From: Acidomonas methanolica
GTDB lineage: Bacteria; Pseudomonadota; Alphaproteobacteria; Acetobacterales; Acetobacteraceae
Direction: 5' to 3'
DNA: 64,000 nucleotides
Assembly (NCBI RefSeq): GCF_004346035.1
Contig: NZ_SLZN01000004.1
Location: 1-64,000, forward strand
Position numbers and translations under genes: made by a program. The first letter of the stretch is position 1, and every line of letters starts with the position of its first letter. The notes beneath the pieces were generated by a model that saw nothing but the letters and a program-made list of their open reading frames with translations, searched no databases and had not been told where the DNA came from. This document shows, one piece after another, positions 33,435-43,252 of the stretch.

Positions 33435-34244
33435 ATGGAGACTGGCGGAACGCTCGATGCCTTGCAGGAGCGGCTGGGGCATCGTTTTCTCCGGCCGGAA
33501 TTGCTGGAGCATGCGCTGACGCATCGGTCCGCCGTTTCCGCGCGCCATCCGCGCCGGAGCCGGGCGGAGACGGTGCGGATTCGCGACACCGCCTCGAACG
33601 AGAGGCTTGAATTCGTGGGCGACCGGGTTCTGGGCCTGCTCGTGGCGGAATGGTTGCTGGAGCATTTTCCGGACGAGCCCGAGGGAGGGCTGGGGCCCCG
33701 CCATGCCCATCTCGTCTCGCGCACGGCCCTGGCGGGAATCGCGGAAGAGATCGACCTGCCCGCGGCGCTGAAGATCGCGGCGCATGAGGAGCAGGCGGGC
33801 ATCCGGCATCTGGCGAACGTGCAGGCCGACGCGCTGGAGGCGGTGCTGGGCGCGCTTTATCTCGATGCGGGGCTGGAGCCGGCGCGGCGCTTCGTGCAGC
33901 GATACTGGCGCCCCATGATGGACGGGCAGATCGAGCCGCCCAAGGACCCCAAGACGGCGTTGCAGGAATGGGTTCTGGGGCGCGCGGCCAAGTTGCCGGT
34001 CTATGAAACCCTGTCGATGGACGGTCCGTCCCATGCGCCGCATTTTACCGTGGAGGTTTCGGCGATGGGCGAGACCGGGCGGGGCGCGGCGGGCAGCAAG
34101 CGGCAGGCGGAGAGTGCCGCGGCCTCGGATCTGCTCGGGCGGTTGCAGGCCGGCTCCGTCGGGCGGGCGACGGCCGGGATGAAACTCCGCCCCCGCCGTC
34201 CGCGTCAGGGGATCGCGCCGGTGAAGGAAGGAGAAAAGTCATGA
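33435..34244 (+). CDS. rnc: Ribonuclease III
   Basis: Double-strand-specific RNase that matures rRNA and some mRNAs. The nuclease domain (residues 1 to about 170) has the signature NERLEFVGDRVL with its acidic residues, and LEAVLGALYLDAG near 140. A dsRNA-binding domain follows (DPKTALQEWVLGRAA, PHFTVEVSAMGETGRGAAGSKRQAE). The frame is open into lepB, but ATG 33435, 16 bp past the lepB stop, gives the family start. The 269-residue product has a basic C-terminal tail. Overlaps era by 4 nt. Confidence 0.94.
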   Translation: METGGTLDALQERLGHRFLRPELLEHALTHRSAVSARHPRRSRAETVRIRDTASNERLEFVGDRVLGLLVAEWLLEHFPDEPEGGLGPRHAHLVSRTALAGIAEEIDLPAALKIAAHEEQAGIRHLANVQADALEAVLGALYLDAGLEPARRFVQRYWRPMMDGQIEPPKDPKTALQEWVLGRAAKLPVYETLSMDGPSHAPHFTVEVSAMGETGRGAAGSKRQAESAAASDLLGRLQAGSVGRATAGMKLRPRRPRQGIAPVKEGEKS

Positions 34245-35134
34245 CAAGCCGCTGCGGATTTGCCGCGCTCGTCGGTGCGCCGAATGCGGGCAAATCGACG
34301 CTGCTCAACCGCATGACGGGGGCGAAGCTCTCCATCGTCAGCCCCAAGGCGCAGACGACGCGCTTTCGCGTGCTGGGCGTGGTGATGCGTGGCGGGAGCC
34401 AGATTCTGCTGGTGGATACGCCCGGCATCTTCAAGCCGCGCCGCAAGCTGGATCGCGCCATGGTCGCGGCGGCGTGGACGGGGGCGCAGGACGCGGATAT
34501 CGCGGTGCTGCTGGTGGACGCCAGGGCTGGTCTGCGCGAGGAGGCGCGGGCGGTGATCGAGGCGCTCGCGGGGCAGAAACGTCGTGTCTGGCTGGTGCTC
34601 AACAAGACCGATCTGGTCTCGCCGGACGTGCTGCTGCCGCTGACGCGCGAGATCACCGACATGATCGCGGTGGAGCATGTCTTCATGCTCAGCGCCCGGA
34701 CGGGGGACGGGGTGGAGGATCTGCTGGAGCGGCTGGCCGAAGCCATGCCGGAAGGGCCGTTCCTCTATCCCGAGGACGATCTGACTGACCTGCCGGACCG
34801 TCTTCTGGCCGCCGAGCTGGTGCGGGAGCAGATTTTCTTCCAGACGCAGGAGGAGGTGCCCTATCAGGCCACGGTCGAGACGGAAAGTTTCAAGGAACGT
34901 CCCGACGGGTCGGTGCGCGTCGAGGCGACGATCTATGTTTCGCGCGCGGGGCACAAGGCGATTCTGATCGGCGAGGGTGGGAAGCGGATTCGCGCCATCG
35001 GCGAAAAGGCGCGGCTGGAACTGGCGCGACTGCTGGACCGGCCCTGCCATCTCTTCCTGAACGTCAAGGAACGCGCGGGATGGGACGAGGAGCGGGCGCG
35101 GCTCCGGGCCATCGGCCTCGACGACGAGGGGTAG
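34241..35134 (+). CDS. era: GTPase Era
   Basis: Ribosome-assembly GTPase that binds the 3' end of 16S rRNA. The G1 motif GAPNAGKS, a TTR switch I (AQTTRF), DTPG (G3), NKTD (G4) and a SAR-type G5 (LSARTGDG) are followed by the KH domain with [21 protein letters not shown]. 297 residues. Coupled to rnc through ATGA, an arrangement shared with many bacteria. It ends before a possible pyrH promoter. Confidence 0.95.
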   Translation: MTSRCGFAALVGAPNAGKSTLLNRMTGAKLSIVSPKAQTTRFRVLGVVMRGGSQILLVDTPGIFKPRRKLDRAMVAAAWTGAQDADIAVLLVDARAGLREEARAVIEALAGQKRRVWLVLNKTDLVSPDVLLPLTREITDMIAVEHVFMLSARTGDGVEDLLERLAEAMPEGPFLYPEDDLTDLPDRLLAAELVREQIFFQTQEEVPYQATVETESFKERPDGSVRVEATIYVSRAGHKAILIGEGGKRIRAIGEKARLELARLLDRPCHLFLNVKERAGWDEERARLRAIGLDDEG

Positions 35135-35154
35135 TGTCTCTTACTTGTGAACTC

Positions 35155-35183
35155 CCGACGCGGACGATAAGACAGGACAGGAT
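35155..35183 (+). promoter_or_regulatory. Possible promoter of pyrH-frr
   Basis: TTGTGA (35155-35160) and TAAGAC (35178-35183) with 17 bp between, in the 83-bp gap after era. A weak match on the -10 side. Confidence 0.35.
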
Positions 35184-35217
35184 TGCTTCCCTTCATTCCA
35201 AGGACCAGACGAGGCCG

Positions 35218-35967
35218 ATGACCGATCCGATTGACGTCGCAGACCCTGCCGCTCACGCGTGTCGCCGTGTTCTGCTCAAGGTGTCCGGGGAGGCGCTGAT
35301 GGGCACCGGCTCCTTCGGCATCGAGCCCGCCATGGTGGAGATGATCGCACGGGACGTGGCGGAGGTGGCGCAGGCGGGGACGCAGGTCTGCCTCGTGATC
35401 GGCGGCGGCAACATCTTCCGGGGCGTGGCCGCGGCCGCGAAGGGGATGGATCGCACGCAGGGCGACTATGCCGGGATGCTCGCGACGGTCATCAACGCGC
35501 TGATGATGCAGAACGCGCTGGAGCGCGTCGGCGTGGATACGCGGGTGATGTCCGCCATCCAGATGTCAGCCATCGCCGAGCCCTATATCCGCCGCCGTGC
35601 CGTGCGGCACATGGAGAAGGGGCGGGTGGTGATCTTCGCGGCGGGGACAGGTAATCCGTTCTTCACCACCGATACCGCCGCCGCCCTGCGGGCGAGCGAG
35701 ATGGAGTGCGACACGCTGTTCAAGGGAACGCAGGTGGACGGCGTCTATTCCGCCGATCCGCGCCGCGATCCCGCCGCCACGCGTTATGACAGCCTCACCT
35801 ATATGGACGTGCTGGCGCGCGATCTGAACGTGATGGATGCCGCGGCAATCTCGCTGGCGCGGGAGAACAAGCTGCCGATCGTCGTCTTCAACATCCACTC
35901 TCCCGGCGCCTTTCCGGCGGTGATGCGCGGCGAGGGAGCGTTTACCCGTATCGTCGCAACGGAATAG
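35218..35967 (+). CDS. pyrH: UMP kinase
   Basis: Phosphorylates UMP to UDP in pyrimidine synthesis (hexameric amino-acid-kinase fold). [12 protein letters not shown] near the N-terminus, [10 protein letters not shown], the uridylate-binding [12 protein letters not shown] and [16 protein letters not shown] are typical. 249 residues, from ATG 35218. A longer frame running back into era has no family support. The usual bacterial order tsf-pyrH-frr is continued by frr 38 bp on. Confidence 0.95.
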   Translation: MTDPIDVADPAAHACRRVLLKVSGEALMGTGSFGIEPAMVEMIARDVAEVAQAGTQVCLVIGGGNIFRGVAAAAKGMDRTQGDYAGMLATVINALMMQNALERVGVDTRVMSAIQMSAIAEPYIRRRAVRHMEKGRVVIFAAGTGNPFFTTDTAAALRASEMECDTLFKGTQVDGVYSADPRRDPAATRYDSLTYMDVLARDLNVMDAAAISLARENKLPIVVFNIHSPGAFPAVMRGEGAFTRIVATE

Positions 35968-36005
35968 AACCCCGCGACGGGATGTCAGACTGAGGAGAGC
36001 CGGTT

Positions 36006-36572
36006 ATGTCCGCCGATCTGAACGAGTTGCTGCAAGATCTTACGCGTCGCATGGACGGCGCGCTGGAGAGTCTGCGGCGTGATCTGTCCGGCCTGCGCTC
36101 GGGCCGGGCGAGCCCGAACCTGCTGGAGCCGGTGCGTGTCGAAGCCTATGGCGGCGAGGTGCCGCTGAGCCAGGTCGGCACCGTGGCCGTGCCGGAGGCG
36201 CGGATGCTCACCGTCTCGGTCTGGGACCGGGGGCTGGTCGGCGCGGTGGAGCGGGCGATTCGCGACGCGGGGCTCGGGCTGAATCCCGCCGCGGACGGGC
36301 AGACGGTGCGCGTGCCGATTCCGCAACTGACCGAGGAGCGACGCAACGAGCTGGCGCGCGCAGCAGGTCGCTACGCGGAGAACGCGAAGGTCGCGGTGCG
36401 CGGCGTGCGGCGTGACGGCATGGATCACGCCAAGGGCTTCGAGAAGAAAAGCGAGATCAGCCAGGACGACATGAAGGCCTGGTCGGACAGCATCCAGAAG
36501 CTGACGGATCAATACGTGAAGCGCATCGACGAGATTCTGGCCGACAAGGAAAAGGAAATCCGTCAGGTCTGA
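36006..36572 (+). CDS. frr: Ribosome recycling factor
   Basis: Splits post-termination ribosomes with EF-G. The 188-residue protein shows [21 protein letters not shown] in the first helix, [13 protein letters not shown] in the beta domain and [28 protein letters not shown] in the third. The C-terminus [13 protein letters not shown] type is retained. A GAGGAG Shine-Dalgarno stands before ATG 36006. Part of pyrH-frr-uppS-cdsA-dxr. Confidence 0.95.
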   Translation: MSADLNELLQDLTRRMDGALESLRRDLSGLRSGRASPNLLEPVRVEAYGGEVPLSQVGTVAVPEARMLTVSVWDRGLVGAVERAIRDAGLGLNPAADGQTVRVPIPQLTEERRNELARAAGRYAENAKVAVRGVRRDGMDHAKGFEKKSEISQDDMKAWSDSIQKLTDQYVKRIDEILADKEKEIRQV

Positions 36573-36599
36573 CCGACCGCGACGGTTTGCCTCATCCTC

Positions 36600-37367
36600 A
36601 TGCCCCGCAGTTCATTGCCTGCGCCGTCCCCTGACGGCTCGCCCGAGGAGACGCCGCTTCGCGGTGGCGTGCGCGCGCCCCTGCATGTCGCGATCATCAT
36701 GGACGGCAACGGACGCTGGGCGAAGGCGCGCGGCCTGCCGGTCTATGCCGGGCATCGCGCGGGCGCGGAGGCCGTGCGCCGCTGCGTGCGCGCGGCCATA
36801 CAGCATGGGGTGCGTTATGTGACGCTCTATGCGTTCTCGTCCGAGAACTGGCGTCGGGAACCTCAGGAGATCGGCGATCTCACCAATCTCCTGCGCTATT
36901 ATTTGCGGCACAAGGTGACGGAATTGCACGAGCAGGACGTGCAATTGCGGGTGATCGGCGAGGTCGAGCGTTTCGAGCCCGAATTGCGCGAGGAAATGGC
37001 GCGGGCCGAGGCGCTGACGCTGAACAACACGCGGCTGACGCTGGTGCTCGCGCTTTCCTATGGCGGTCGGGCGGATATCGTGCAGGCGGCGCGGCGCATG
37101 GCCGAGGCCGGACAACGCGGCGAGATCGACCTGAACGCGGCGGGCGAGGCCGATTTCTCGTGCTACCTGCTGACGGGCGGCATGCCGGATCCTGATCTCG
37201 TGGTGCGGACGAGCGGGGAATATCGCCTCTCCAATTTCCTGCTGTGGCAATGCGCCTATGCGGAGCTGGCCTTCCTCGACGTGCTCTGGCCGGATTTCAC
37301 CGAGCGGCATTTCGCGGCGTTGCTCGCGGATTTCGCGCGGCGCGAGCGTCGGTTCGGCGGCCGGTGA
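36600..37367 (+). CDS. uppS: Undecaprenyl diphosphate synthase
   Basis: Cis-prenyltransferase that makes the C55 lipid carrier for peptidoglycan and lipopolysaccharide. The HVAIIMDGNGRWAKARGLP motif carries the catalytic Asp, followed by GHRAGAEAVR, TLYAFSSENWRR and the closing LVVRTSGEYRLSNFLLWQ. 255 residues, with an extra Pro/Ser-rich N-terminus of about 25. Twenty-seven bp after frr and 25 bp before cdsA. Confidence 0.94.
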   Translation: MPRSSLPAPSPDGSPEETPLRGGVRAPLHVAIIMDGNGRWAKARGLPVYAGHRAGAEAVRRCVRAAIQHGVRYVTLYAFSSENWRREPQEIGDLTNLLRYYLRHKVTELHEQDVQLRVIGEVERFEPELREEMARAEALTLNNTRLTLVLALSYGGRADIVQAARRMAEAGQRGEIDLNAAGEADFSCYLLTGGMPDPDLVVRTSGEYRLSNFLLWQCAYAELAFLDVLWPDFTERHFAALLADFARRERRFGGR

Positions 37368-37392
37368 GCGCGATCGAGTTGAGCGCCGGGGA

Positions 37393-38229
37393 ATGAGTGA
37401 CGGAACGAAATGGAGCGACCTGCGTCTGCGGCTGATGTCGGCGGCGCTGATCGTGCCGGTGGCGCTGTTCTGCATCTGGCGGGGCGGGCTGCTCTACGAT
37501 GCGATGATCCTGCTCGTTGTGCTGGGTATGACGCATGAGGCGCTGAACCTCACGCGCGGCGCTCTTTCTCGTTGGCGCGCCGGATTGTTCCACGCCTGGC
37601 CGCTTGCGGCGCTCGCGGCGGCGTTCAAAGGAGCGTGGGGCCCGGCGATCTGGATCGCGGGGGTGGGATTCGTGTTCGGCCCGGCGCGCTGGGCGGCTCT
37701 GGCCGTGGTGATCGCGGGCGGCTTGTCGCTGGTGTGGTTGCGTCATCTGCCGGAGGTGGGGCTCGCCTCGGTGCTGTTCGTGATCGTCGTGGTGATGGTC
37801 AGCGACACAGGGGCGTATGCGACGGGACGGATTTTCGGCGGCCCGAAGCTCGCGCCGCGCATTTCGCCGGGCAAAACGCGGTCGGGGGCGATCGGCGGCC
37901 TTGTTTGCGCGGCGCTGGCGGGCGGCGCGATGGCGCGGCTGGCCGCGCCCTGGGATTGGGTGGGCGGTCTGGTCTGGGGGGCGGTGCTGGGGATCGCGGC
38001 GCAGGCGGGCGATCTGGCCGAAAGTGCGGCGAAGCGGCAGGCGGGCGTCAAGGATTCCGGCTCGCTGATTCCCGGGCATGGCGGATTGCTGGACCGTTTC
38101 GACGCCTTGCTGGTGGCCGGGCCTCTGGCGGCGCTGGTGTCGCTGGCGGTGGCCGGGCGGCCCTTCTGGAGCGCGGGGCTGGGTGATCTTGCGCGGAGTC
38201 TCTTCTCCAGCCCGGCGGGGCTGGGCTGA
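37393..38229 (+). CDS. cdsA: Phosphatidate cytidylyltransferase
   Basis: Makes CDP-diacylglycerol, precursor of all phospholipids. A multi-spanning membrane protein of 278 residues with the C-terminal signature KRQAGVKDSGSLIPGHGG then LLDRFDALLVAGP. FGGPKLAPRISPGKTRSGAIGG is also typical. ATG 37393 is chosen: the frame runs back into uppS, but family proteins start close to the first helix (LRLRLMSAALIVPVAL). Confidence 0.93.
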   Translation: MSDGTKWSDLRLRLMSAALIVPVALFCIWRGGLLYDAMILLVVLGMTHEALNLTRGALSRWRAGLFHAWPLAALAAAFKGAWGPAIWIAGVGFVFGPARWAALAVVIAGGLSLVWLRHLPEVGLASVLFVIVVVMVSDTGAYATGRIFGGPKLAPRISPGKTRSGAIGGLVCAALAGGAMARLAAPWDWVGGLVWGAVLGIAAQAGDLAESAAKRQAGVKDSGSLIPGHGGLLDRFDALLVAGPLAALVSLAVAGRPFWSAGLGDLARSLFSSPAGLG

Positions 38230-38282
38230 GGGGGCCGGTTGGGTTATTGCAGAACGATGATATTGCCGGAGCATCATTTTTC

Positions 38283-39515
38283 ATGAGCCAGATCTCGCAG
38301 GCCGCCGCGCCGCGCCCTTCCGCGCCACGAAGCGTCACCATCCTCGGCAGCACGGGCAGCATCGGCACCTCGACGATCGACCTGCTTCTGGCCGCTCCCG
38401 ACCGCTTCAGCGTCCGGGCGCTGGTGGGCGGGCGGAACGTCGCGCTGCTGGCGGAGCAGGCCAAGGCGTTGCGGGCGGAACTCGCCGTCATCAACGACGA
38501 GGCGCAGGGTGAGGCGCTGAAGGATCTGCTCAAGGGCACCGGCATACGCTGCGCGGCGGGGCGTTCGGCGGTCATCGAGGCGGCGGCGCTGCCGGCGGAC
38601 TGGACCATGGCGGCGATCACGGGCGCGGCCGGGCTGGAGCCGACGCTGGCCGCGACGCGCAACGGGCGGTTCATCGCGCTGGCCAACAAGGAGGCGCTGG
38701 TCTGCGCGGGCGATGTGATGTTGCGCGCGGTGCGTGAGGCGGGCGCCACGCTGCTGCCGGTCGATTCCGAGCATAACGCGATTTTCCAGAGCCTGGCGGG
38801 TGCGTCGGCCTCCAGCATCGAGAAGATCATTCTGACGGCGTCGGGTGGTCCTTTCCGCACCGCCTCGATCGAGACGATGCGGGCGGCGACGGTCGAGATG
38901 GCGTTGAAACACCCCACCTGGTCGATGGGCGCGAAGATCACCATCGATTCCGCGTCCATGGCCAACAAGGGGCTGGAGGTGATCGAGGCGGCGCGGATCT
39001 TCGGGCTCGACGAGCCGCAGATCGAGGTGCTGGTGCATCCACAATCGGTGGTGCATGGGCTGGTGCAGTACAGGGACGGCAGCGTCATCACCCAGCTCGG
39101 CGCGGCTGATATGCGGATACCGATCGCCAATACGCTGGCCTGGCCGGAGCGGATGGAGACGCGTGCGCCGCGCCTCTGCCTGGCCACGCTCGGCAAGCTC
39201 GATTTCGAGGCGCCGGACGAGGTGCGCTTTCCGGCGCTGCGTCTGGCGCGCGTGGCCTTGCGCGCGGGCGGCGCGGCCCCCACTATTTTCTCGGCGGCCA
39301 ATGAAGTCGCGGTGGAGGCGTTCCTGCGTCGGCGTATCGGTTTCCTCGGGATCGGGGAGGTCATCGCCGCCGCCATGGAGGCGCTGGGCGCGCCGGCGGC
39401 GGATGATCTGGACGCTGTGATTCACTGGGACGCCGAAGGCCGCCGGACGGCCGAGGCATTCATCGCGCGCGCCCCGCGCGTCGCCATCGAGGGAGCCACT
39501 CTGGCCCATGCATGA
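38283..39515 (+). CDS. dxr: 1-deoxy-D-xylulose 5-phosphate reductoisomerase
   Basis: Second enzyme of the MEP isoprenoid route, NADPH-dependent. The 410-residue protein has the dinucleotide-binding SVTILGSTGSIGTSTIDLL, ALANKEALVCAGD, PVDSEHNAIFQSL (metal ligands) and TWSMGAKITIDSASMANKGLEVIEA. ATG 38283 is used. A TTG at 38247 extends the frame without homology. It feeds the same isoprenoid pool as uppS. Overlaps rseP by 8 nt. Confidence 0.95.
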   Translation: MSQISQAAAPRPSAPRSVTILGSTGSIGTSTIDLLLAAPDRFSVRALVGGRNVALLAEQAKALRAELAVINDEAQGEALKDLLKGTGIRCAAGRSAVIEAAALPADWTMAAITGAAGLEPTLAATRNGRFIALANKEALVCAGDVMLRAVREAGATLLPVDSEHNAIFQSLAGASASSIEKIILTASGGPFRTASIETMRAATVEMALKHPTWSMGAKITIDSASMANKGLEVIEAARIFGLDEPQIEVLVHPQSVVHGLVQYRDGSVITQLGAADMRIPIANTLAWPERMETRAPRLCLATLGKLDFEAPDEVRFPALRLARVALRAGGAAPTIFSAANEVAVEAFLRRRIGFLGIGEVIAAAMEALGAPAADDLDAVIHWDAEGRRTAEAFIARAPRVAIEGATLAHA

Positions 39516-40617
39516 TCTCATCCGCACGATTCTGGCCTTTGCCCTCGTCATGGGGCTGTTGGTGTTCGTGCATGAGTTTGGCCATTACCTTGGCGCGCGC
39601 TGGCGCGGGGTGAAGGTCGATGTCTTTTCCATCGGATTTGGTCCGGCGCTTTATCGCTGGCATGACCGCGCCGGGACGGAATGGCGTCTGAGCGCGTTTC
39701 CTCTGGGCGGGTATGTGAAGCCGCACGGGTTCGATGATCCGGAGGACGCCTCGCCGGAACAGAAGGCGGCGTGGATTCCCGGCCGGACGTTCCACGACAA
39801 GCCGGTTCTCTCCCGCGCGATCGTGATTGCTGCGGGTCCGCTGTTCAATTTTGGTTTCGCGATATTGCTCTTCACCCTGTTGTTCATGGTGGCGGGGAAG
39901 CCGGAGCTGAAGAACGAGATCGCGCAGGTCATGCCCGGCAGCCCGGCGGAAAAGGCCGGGCTGAAGCCGGGGGACGTGGTGACGCGCTTCGGCAGTCTCG
40001 CGATCTTCAACTACGCCGATTTGCAGCAGCAGGCACTGCATCATCCGGGCGAGACGACCACTCTGGAGGTGCGGCGCGACGGGCATGATCTGACGCTTCC
40101 GGTGACGCTGGCGAGCGTGCCGGGCGCGAAACCGGGCGCGCCGCCGACGGGGCGACTGGGCGTGGCGGCGCTCGCGGTGCCGGGCAAACCGATGGCCTTC
40201 ATCCAGGCGGCGCGTGCCGGCGTCGAGGAAACCTGGACGGTTTCCGTGGAAACCTTGCAGGGGCTGGGGCAGATCCTGACGGGGCAGCGCAGCGCGAAGG
40301 AACTGGGCGGGACGATCCGCATCGCGCAGATGTCCGGGCAGGTGGCCGCGTACGGGTTTGCGAGCATCATCTCCTTCATGGCGCTGCTGTCGGTCAATCT
40401 CGGGCTCATCAACCTGTTGCCGGTGCCGATCCTGGATGGCGGCAGGCTGGCGTTCTACGCGATCGAGGCGGCGCGCGGGCGTCCGGTCTCGCGTCGGGTG
40501 CAGGAGATCAGCTTCCAGGCGGGGTTCGCCGTCATCGCGGGCGTGTTCCTGTTCTCCACGGTCAATGACCTGAGCAATCTGGGGCTCTTTCATTGGCTGG
40601 CCCATACGACCGGCTGA
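39508..40617 (+). CDS. rseP: Site-2 zinc metalloprotease RseP
   Basis: Intramembrane protease that cuts anti-sigma factors and leftover signal peptides. The HEFGH zinc motif (His22, Glu23, His26) lies in the first helix, a PDZ domain spans about 125-200 (AQVMPGSPAEKAGLKPGDVV), and the third-ligand segment NLLPVPILDGGRLAFYAIE is near 305. 369 residues. Its place between dxr and bamA is standard for proteobacteria. Confidence 0.95.
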   Translation: MHDLIRTILAFALVMGLLVFVHEFGHYLGARWRGVKVDVFSIGFGPALYRWHDRAGTEWRLSAFPLGGYVKPHGFDDPEDASPEQKAAWIPGRTFHDKPVLSRAIVIAAGPLFNFGFAILLFTLLFMVAGKPELKNEIAQVMPGSPAEKAGLKPGDVVTRFGSLAIFNYADLQQQALHHPGETTTLEVRRDGHDLTLPVTLASVPGAKPGAPPTGRLGVAALAVPGKPMAFIQAARAGVEETWTVSVETLQGLGQILTGQRSAKELGGTIRIAQMSGQVAAYGFASIISFMALLSVNLGLINLLPVPILDGGRLAFYAIEAARGRPVSRRVQEISFQAGFAVIAGVFLFSTVNDLSNLGLFHWLAHTTG

Positions 40618-40757
40618 ATGTTTTTCGGTGAGGGGGATGTCGGGGGGCGCTTGCGCGAGCCCTTCAAATTCGGATACCTCCGCAAGGGATGCACGCGCCT
40701 TGGAACCGCCTCCCTTGCGTCTCGGGAGTGAGGGCGCAAAGTGTCACGCCACATTGG

Positions 40758-43214
40758 ATGAAGTGGGGAACGCCCGTCTTGTCAGGTAAACGTCTCGTAC
40801 TGCTGACTTCCGTCTGCCTTCTGCGCGTTCTGAACGGCACCCCGGCCGAAGCTCGGACCAGCCATGCGGGTCGTTCGCCCCAGCCTGCCGCGAAGGCGAT
40901 GGGGAATGTGATCGAATCCATCCAGGTTCACGGCAACGCGCGCATCGAGACCAGCACGGTGCTGTCCTACATGGTCGTGCAGCCGGGGGATTCCTTCGCG
41001 CAGGACGATCTGGACCGCTCCCTGAAGACGCTTTACGCGACCGGACTTTTCAAGGATGTGACGCTGCGGCGGGACGGCAATACGCTGGTGGTCGATCTGG
41101 TCGAGAATCCGGTCGTCAATCGCATCGCTTTCGAGGGCAACAGCGCGATCAAGGACGAGGATCTCCGCAAGGAGATCACCATGCGCCCGCGCGCCGTGTT
41201 CTCCGAGCAGGCGGCCGCGGCGGACCGGCAGAAGCTGCTCAATCTCTATGCCTCCAAATCGCGCTTCGGCGCGACGGTGACGCCGCAGATCATCCATCTG
41301 TCGCATAACCGGGTGGATGTGATCTTCAAGATCAGCGAATCGCATGTGACGGTGATCGACAAGGTCGTCTTCGTCGGCAACAAGTCCTTCAGTGAAGCGC
41401 GGCTGGCGCAGGTGATCTCGTCGAAAGAATCTGCGTGGTATCGCTTCTTTTCTTCCGCCGACGAGTACAACCCCGAACGCGTGAAATATGACGCCGAACT
41501 GCTGCGGCGCTTCTACCTGCATAACGGTTATGTCGACTTCCACGTCATCAACGCGACCGGCGAACTCGCGCCGGATCGCAAGATGTTCTACATCACCTTC
41601 ACGATCAGCGAAGGGCCGCGCTATCGCATCGGCAAGATGGATGTGCGTTCCAATCTGCGGCATGTCGATGCGAACTCGCTCAAGAAATATATCGAGCTGT
41701 TCCCCAATCAATGGTACGACGGCACCGCGGTGCAGAACAACGCGACCAACATGCAGGAGCGTCTGCAGGCCCAGGGGCATCCTTTCGCGATGGTCCGCTC
41801 GGATATCGCGCGCAATCCCGAGAAGAAGGTCGTCGATCTGCTGTTCGACGTGACGCAGGGGCCGCGGGTCTATGTGGAGCGGATCGACATCAACGGCAAC
41901 ACCATCACCGAGGACAAGGTGATCCGCCGCCAGTTGCCCATGGCGGAAGGCGATCCGTACACGCCGTTCGACCGGAAATATTCCAAGGCGATCCTGCAGG
42001 ATCTGGGTTTTTTCAAAACCGTCTCGGTGGACCAGAGTCAGGGCTCCGCGCCGGACCGCGTCAATGTCGCGGTCAACGTTCTGGAGAAGCCGACGGGTGA
42101 GTTCTCGCTGGGTGGCGGCTATTCGACCAACGTGGGCATCATCGGCAATGCCTCGGTCAAACAGAACAACCTGCTGGGAACGGGCGTGAACGCCGGTATT
42201 TCCGCGACGCTCGCCTACTATCAGAAACAGGCCGACCTCTCGATCAGCGACCCGTATTTCCTCAACCGCAACGTTGTCGCGGGGGTCGATTTCTACGGTA
42301 TCCAGAACAACTACATGACGTATCAGAGCTATAAGGAAGGGCGGTACGGCATGACCCTGCGGTTCGGCTATTCCTTCAACCGTTATCTTTCGCAGTCCTG
42401 GAGCTATTCGCTCGTCGATCGTGACGTCGGCAGTTTCTACTCGCTGTCGGAGGCCTCGATCTATGGCTATCAGTATGTGCCCTCGATCTACATCCAGCAG
42501 TCGCGCGGCTGGTCGCTGCTGTCGCAGTTGAGCACGACGCTGGCCTATGACCGGCGTGACAGCCGCATGCGGCCCCGCTCCGGGTATCTGATCCAGATCG
42601 CCGGAGATTTCGCCGGACTCGGCGGCAATACGCGATATGTGCGCGCCAAGATCGACGGGGCCTATTACCTCCCGCTCGATTCCCTCACGGGCAGCCATGA
42701 CTGGGGCCTCCAGTTCAAGGGGGGCACCGGCTACATGACCGATTGGGGCAATGGCGTCGTCAACGTCATCGACAACTTCTATCTCGGCGGCCAGAACCTG
42801 CGCGGCTTCCTCCAGGGCGGCGCTGGTCCGCGTTCCGCCCATTATGTGGCGAACGGGCAGGTCCTGCCGTTGCAGGGACAGGAAGATCTCATCGGAGGCA
42901 AGTTCATCTATACGGCCTCGGCCCAGCTCAACTTCCCGTTGCCGATGGGCGATGATGTGGGTATTTCCGGCCGGTATTTTGTCGATGCGGGTTCGCTGGC
43001 TGGTATTCGCGTGCGGCAGAACCATACGAATCCCAACGATCCGAACTTCACCCCCATCAGCGGCGACACACTTTCGCCGCGTGTCTCGACGGGATTCGGT
43101 ATTTCGTGGAAGAGTCCGTTCGGTCTCGTCAACATCGATGCCGGCGTGCCCATCATCAAGTCGAGCAGGGACCGCCTGTACCCCATCCGTTTCGGTTTCG
43201 GCCAGCAATTCTGA
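40758..43214 (+). CDS. bamA: Outer-membrane assembly factor BamA
   Basis: Inserts beta-barrel proteins into the outer membrane. After a signal-like segment (VLLTSVCLLRVLNGTPAEA) come five POTRA domains (from VIESIQVHGNARIETSTVLSY to about residue 430) and a 16-stranded barrel with the conserved lid motif in loop 6. The last residue is Phe, as the BAM signal requires (RFGFGQQF). The start is uncertain: ATG 40758 is given, but TTG 40779 has GGGGA 9 nt upstream and directly precedes the signal peptide. The frame is open to 40689. Confidence 0.93.
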   Translation: MKWGTPVLSGKRLVLLTSVCLLRVLNGTPAEARTSHAGRSPQPAAKAMGNVIESIQVHGNARIETSTVLSYMVVQPGDSFAQDDLDRSLKTLYATGLFKDVTLRRDGNTLVVDLVENPVVNRIAFEGNSAIKDEDLRKEITMRPRAVFSEQAAAADRQKLLNLYASKSRFGATVTPQIIHLSHNRVDVIFKISESHVTVIDKVVFVGNKSFSEARLAQVISSKESAWYRFFSSADEYNPERVKYDAELLRRFYLHNGYVDFHVINATGELAPDRKMFYITFTISEGPRYRIGKMDVRSNLRHVDANSLKKYIELFPNQWYDGTAVQNNATNMQERLQAQGHPFAMVRSDIARNPEKKVVDLLFDVTQGPRVYVERIDINGNTITEDKVIRRQLPMAEGDPYTPFDRKYSKAILQDLGFFKTVSVDQSQGSAPDRVNVAVNVLEKPTGEFSLGGGYSTNVGIIGNASVKQNNLLGTGVNAGISATLAYYQKQADLSISDPYFLNRNVVAGVDFYGIQNNYMTYQSYKEGRYGMTLRFGYSFNRYLSQSWSYSLVDRDVGSFYSLSEASIYGYQYVPSIYIQQSRGWSLLSQLSTTLAYDRRDSRMRPRSGYLIQIAGDFAGLGGNTRYVRAKIDGAYYLPLDSLTGSHDWGLQFKGGTGYMTDWGNGVVNVIDNFYLGGQNLRGFLQGGAGPRSAHYVANGQVLPLQGQEDLIGGKFIYTASAQLNFPLPMGDDVGISGRYFVDAGSLAGIRVRQNHTNPNDPNFTPISGDTLSPRVSTGFGISWKSPFGLVNIDAGVPIIKSSRDRLYPIRFGFGQQF

Positions 43215-43252
43215 TCTTGCTCCCTCGTCCCTGTCTTCCGTTAGAGGTTTCG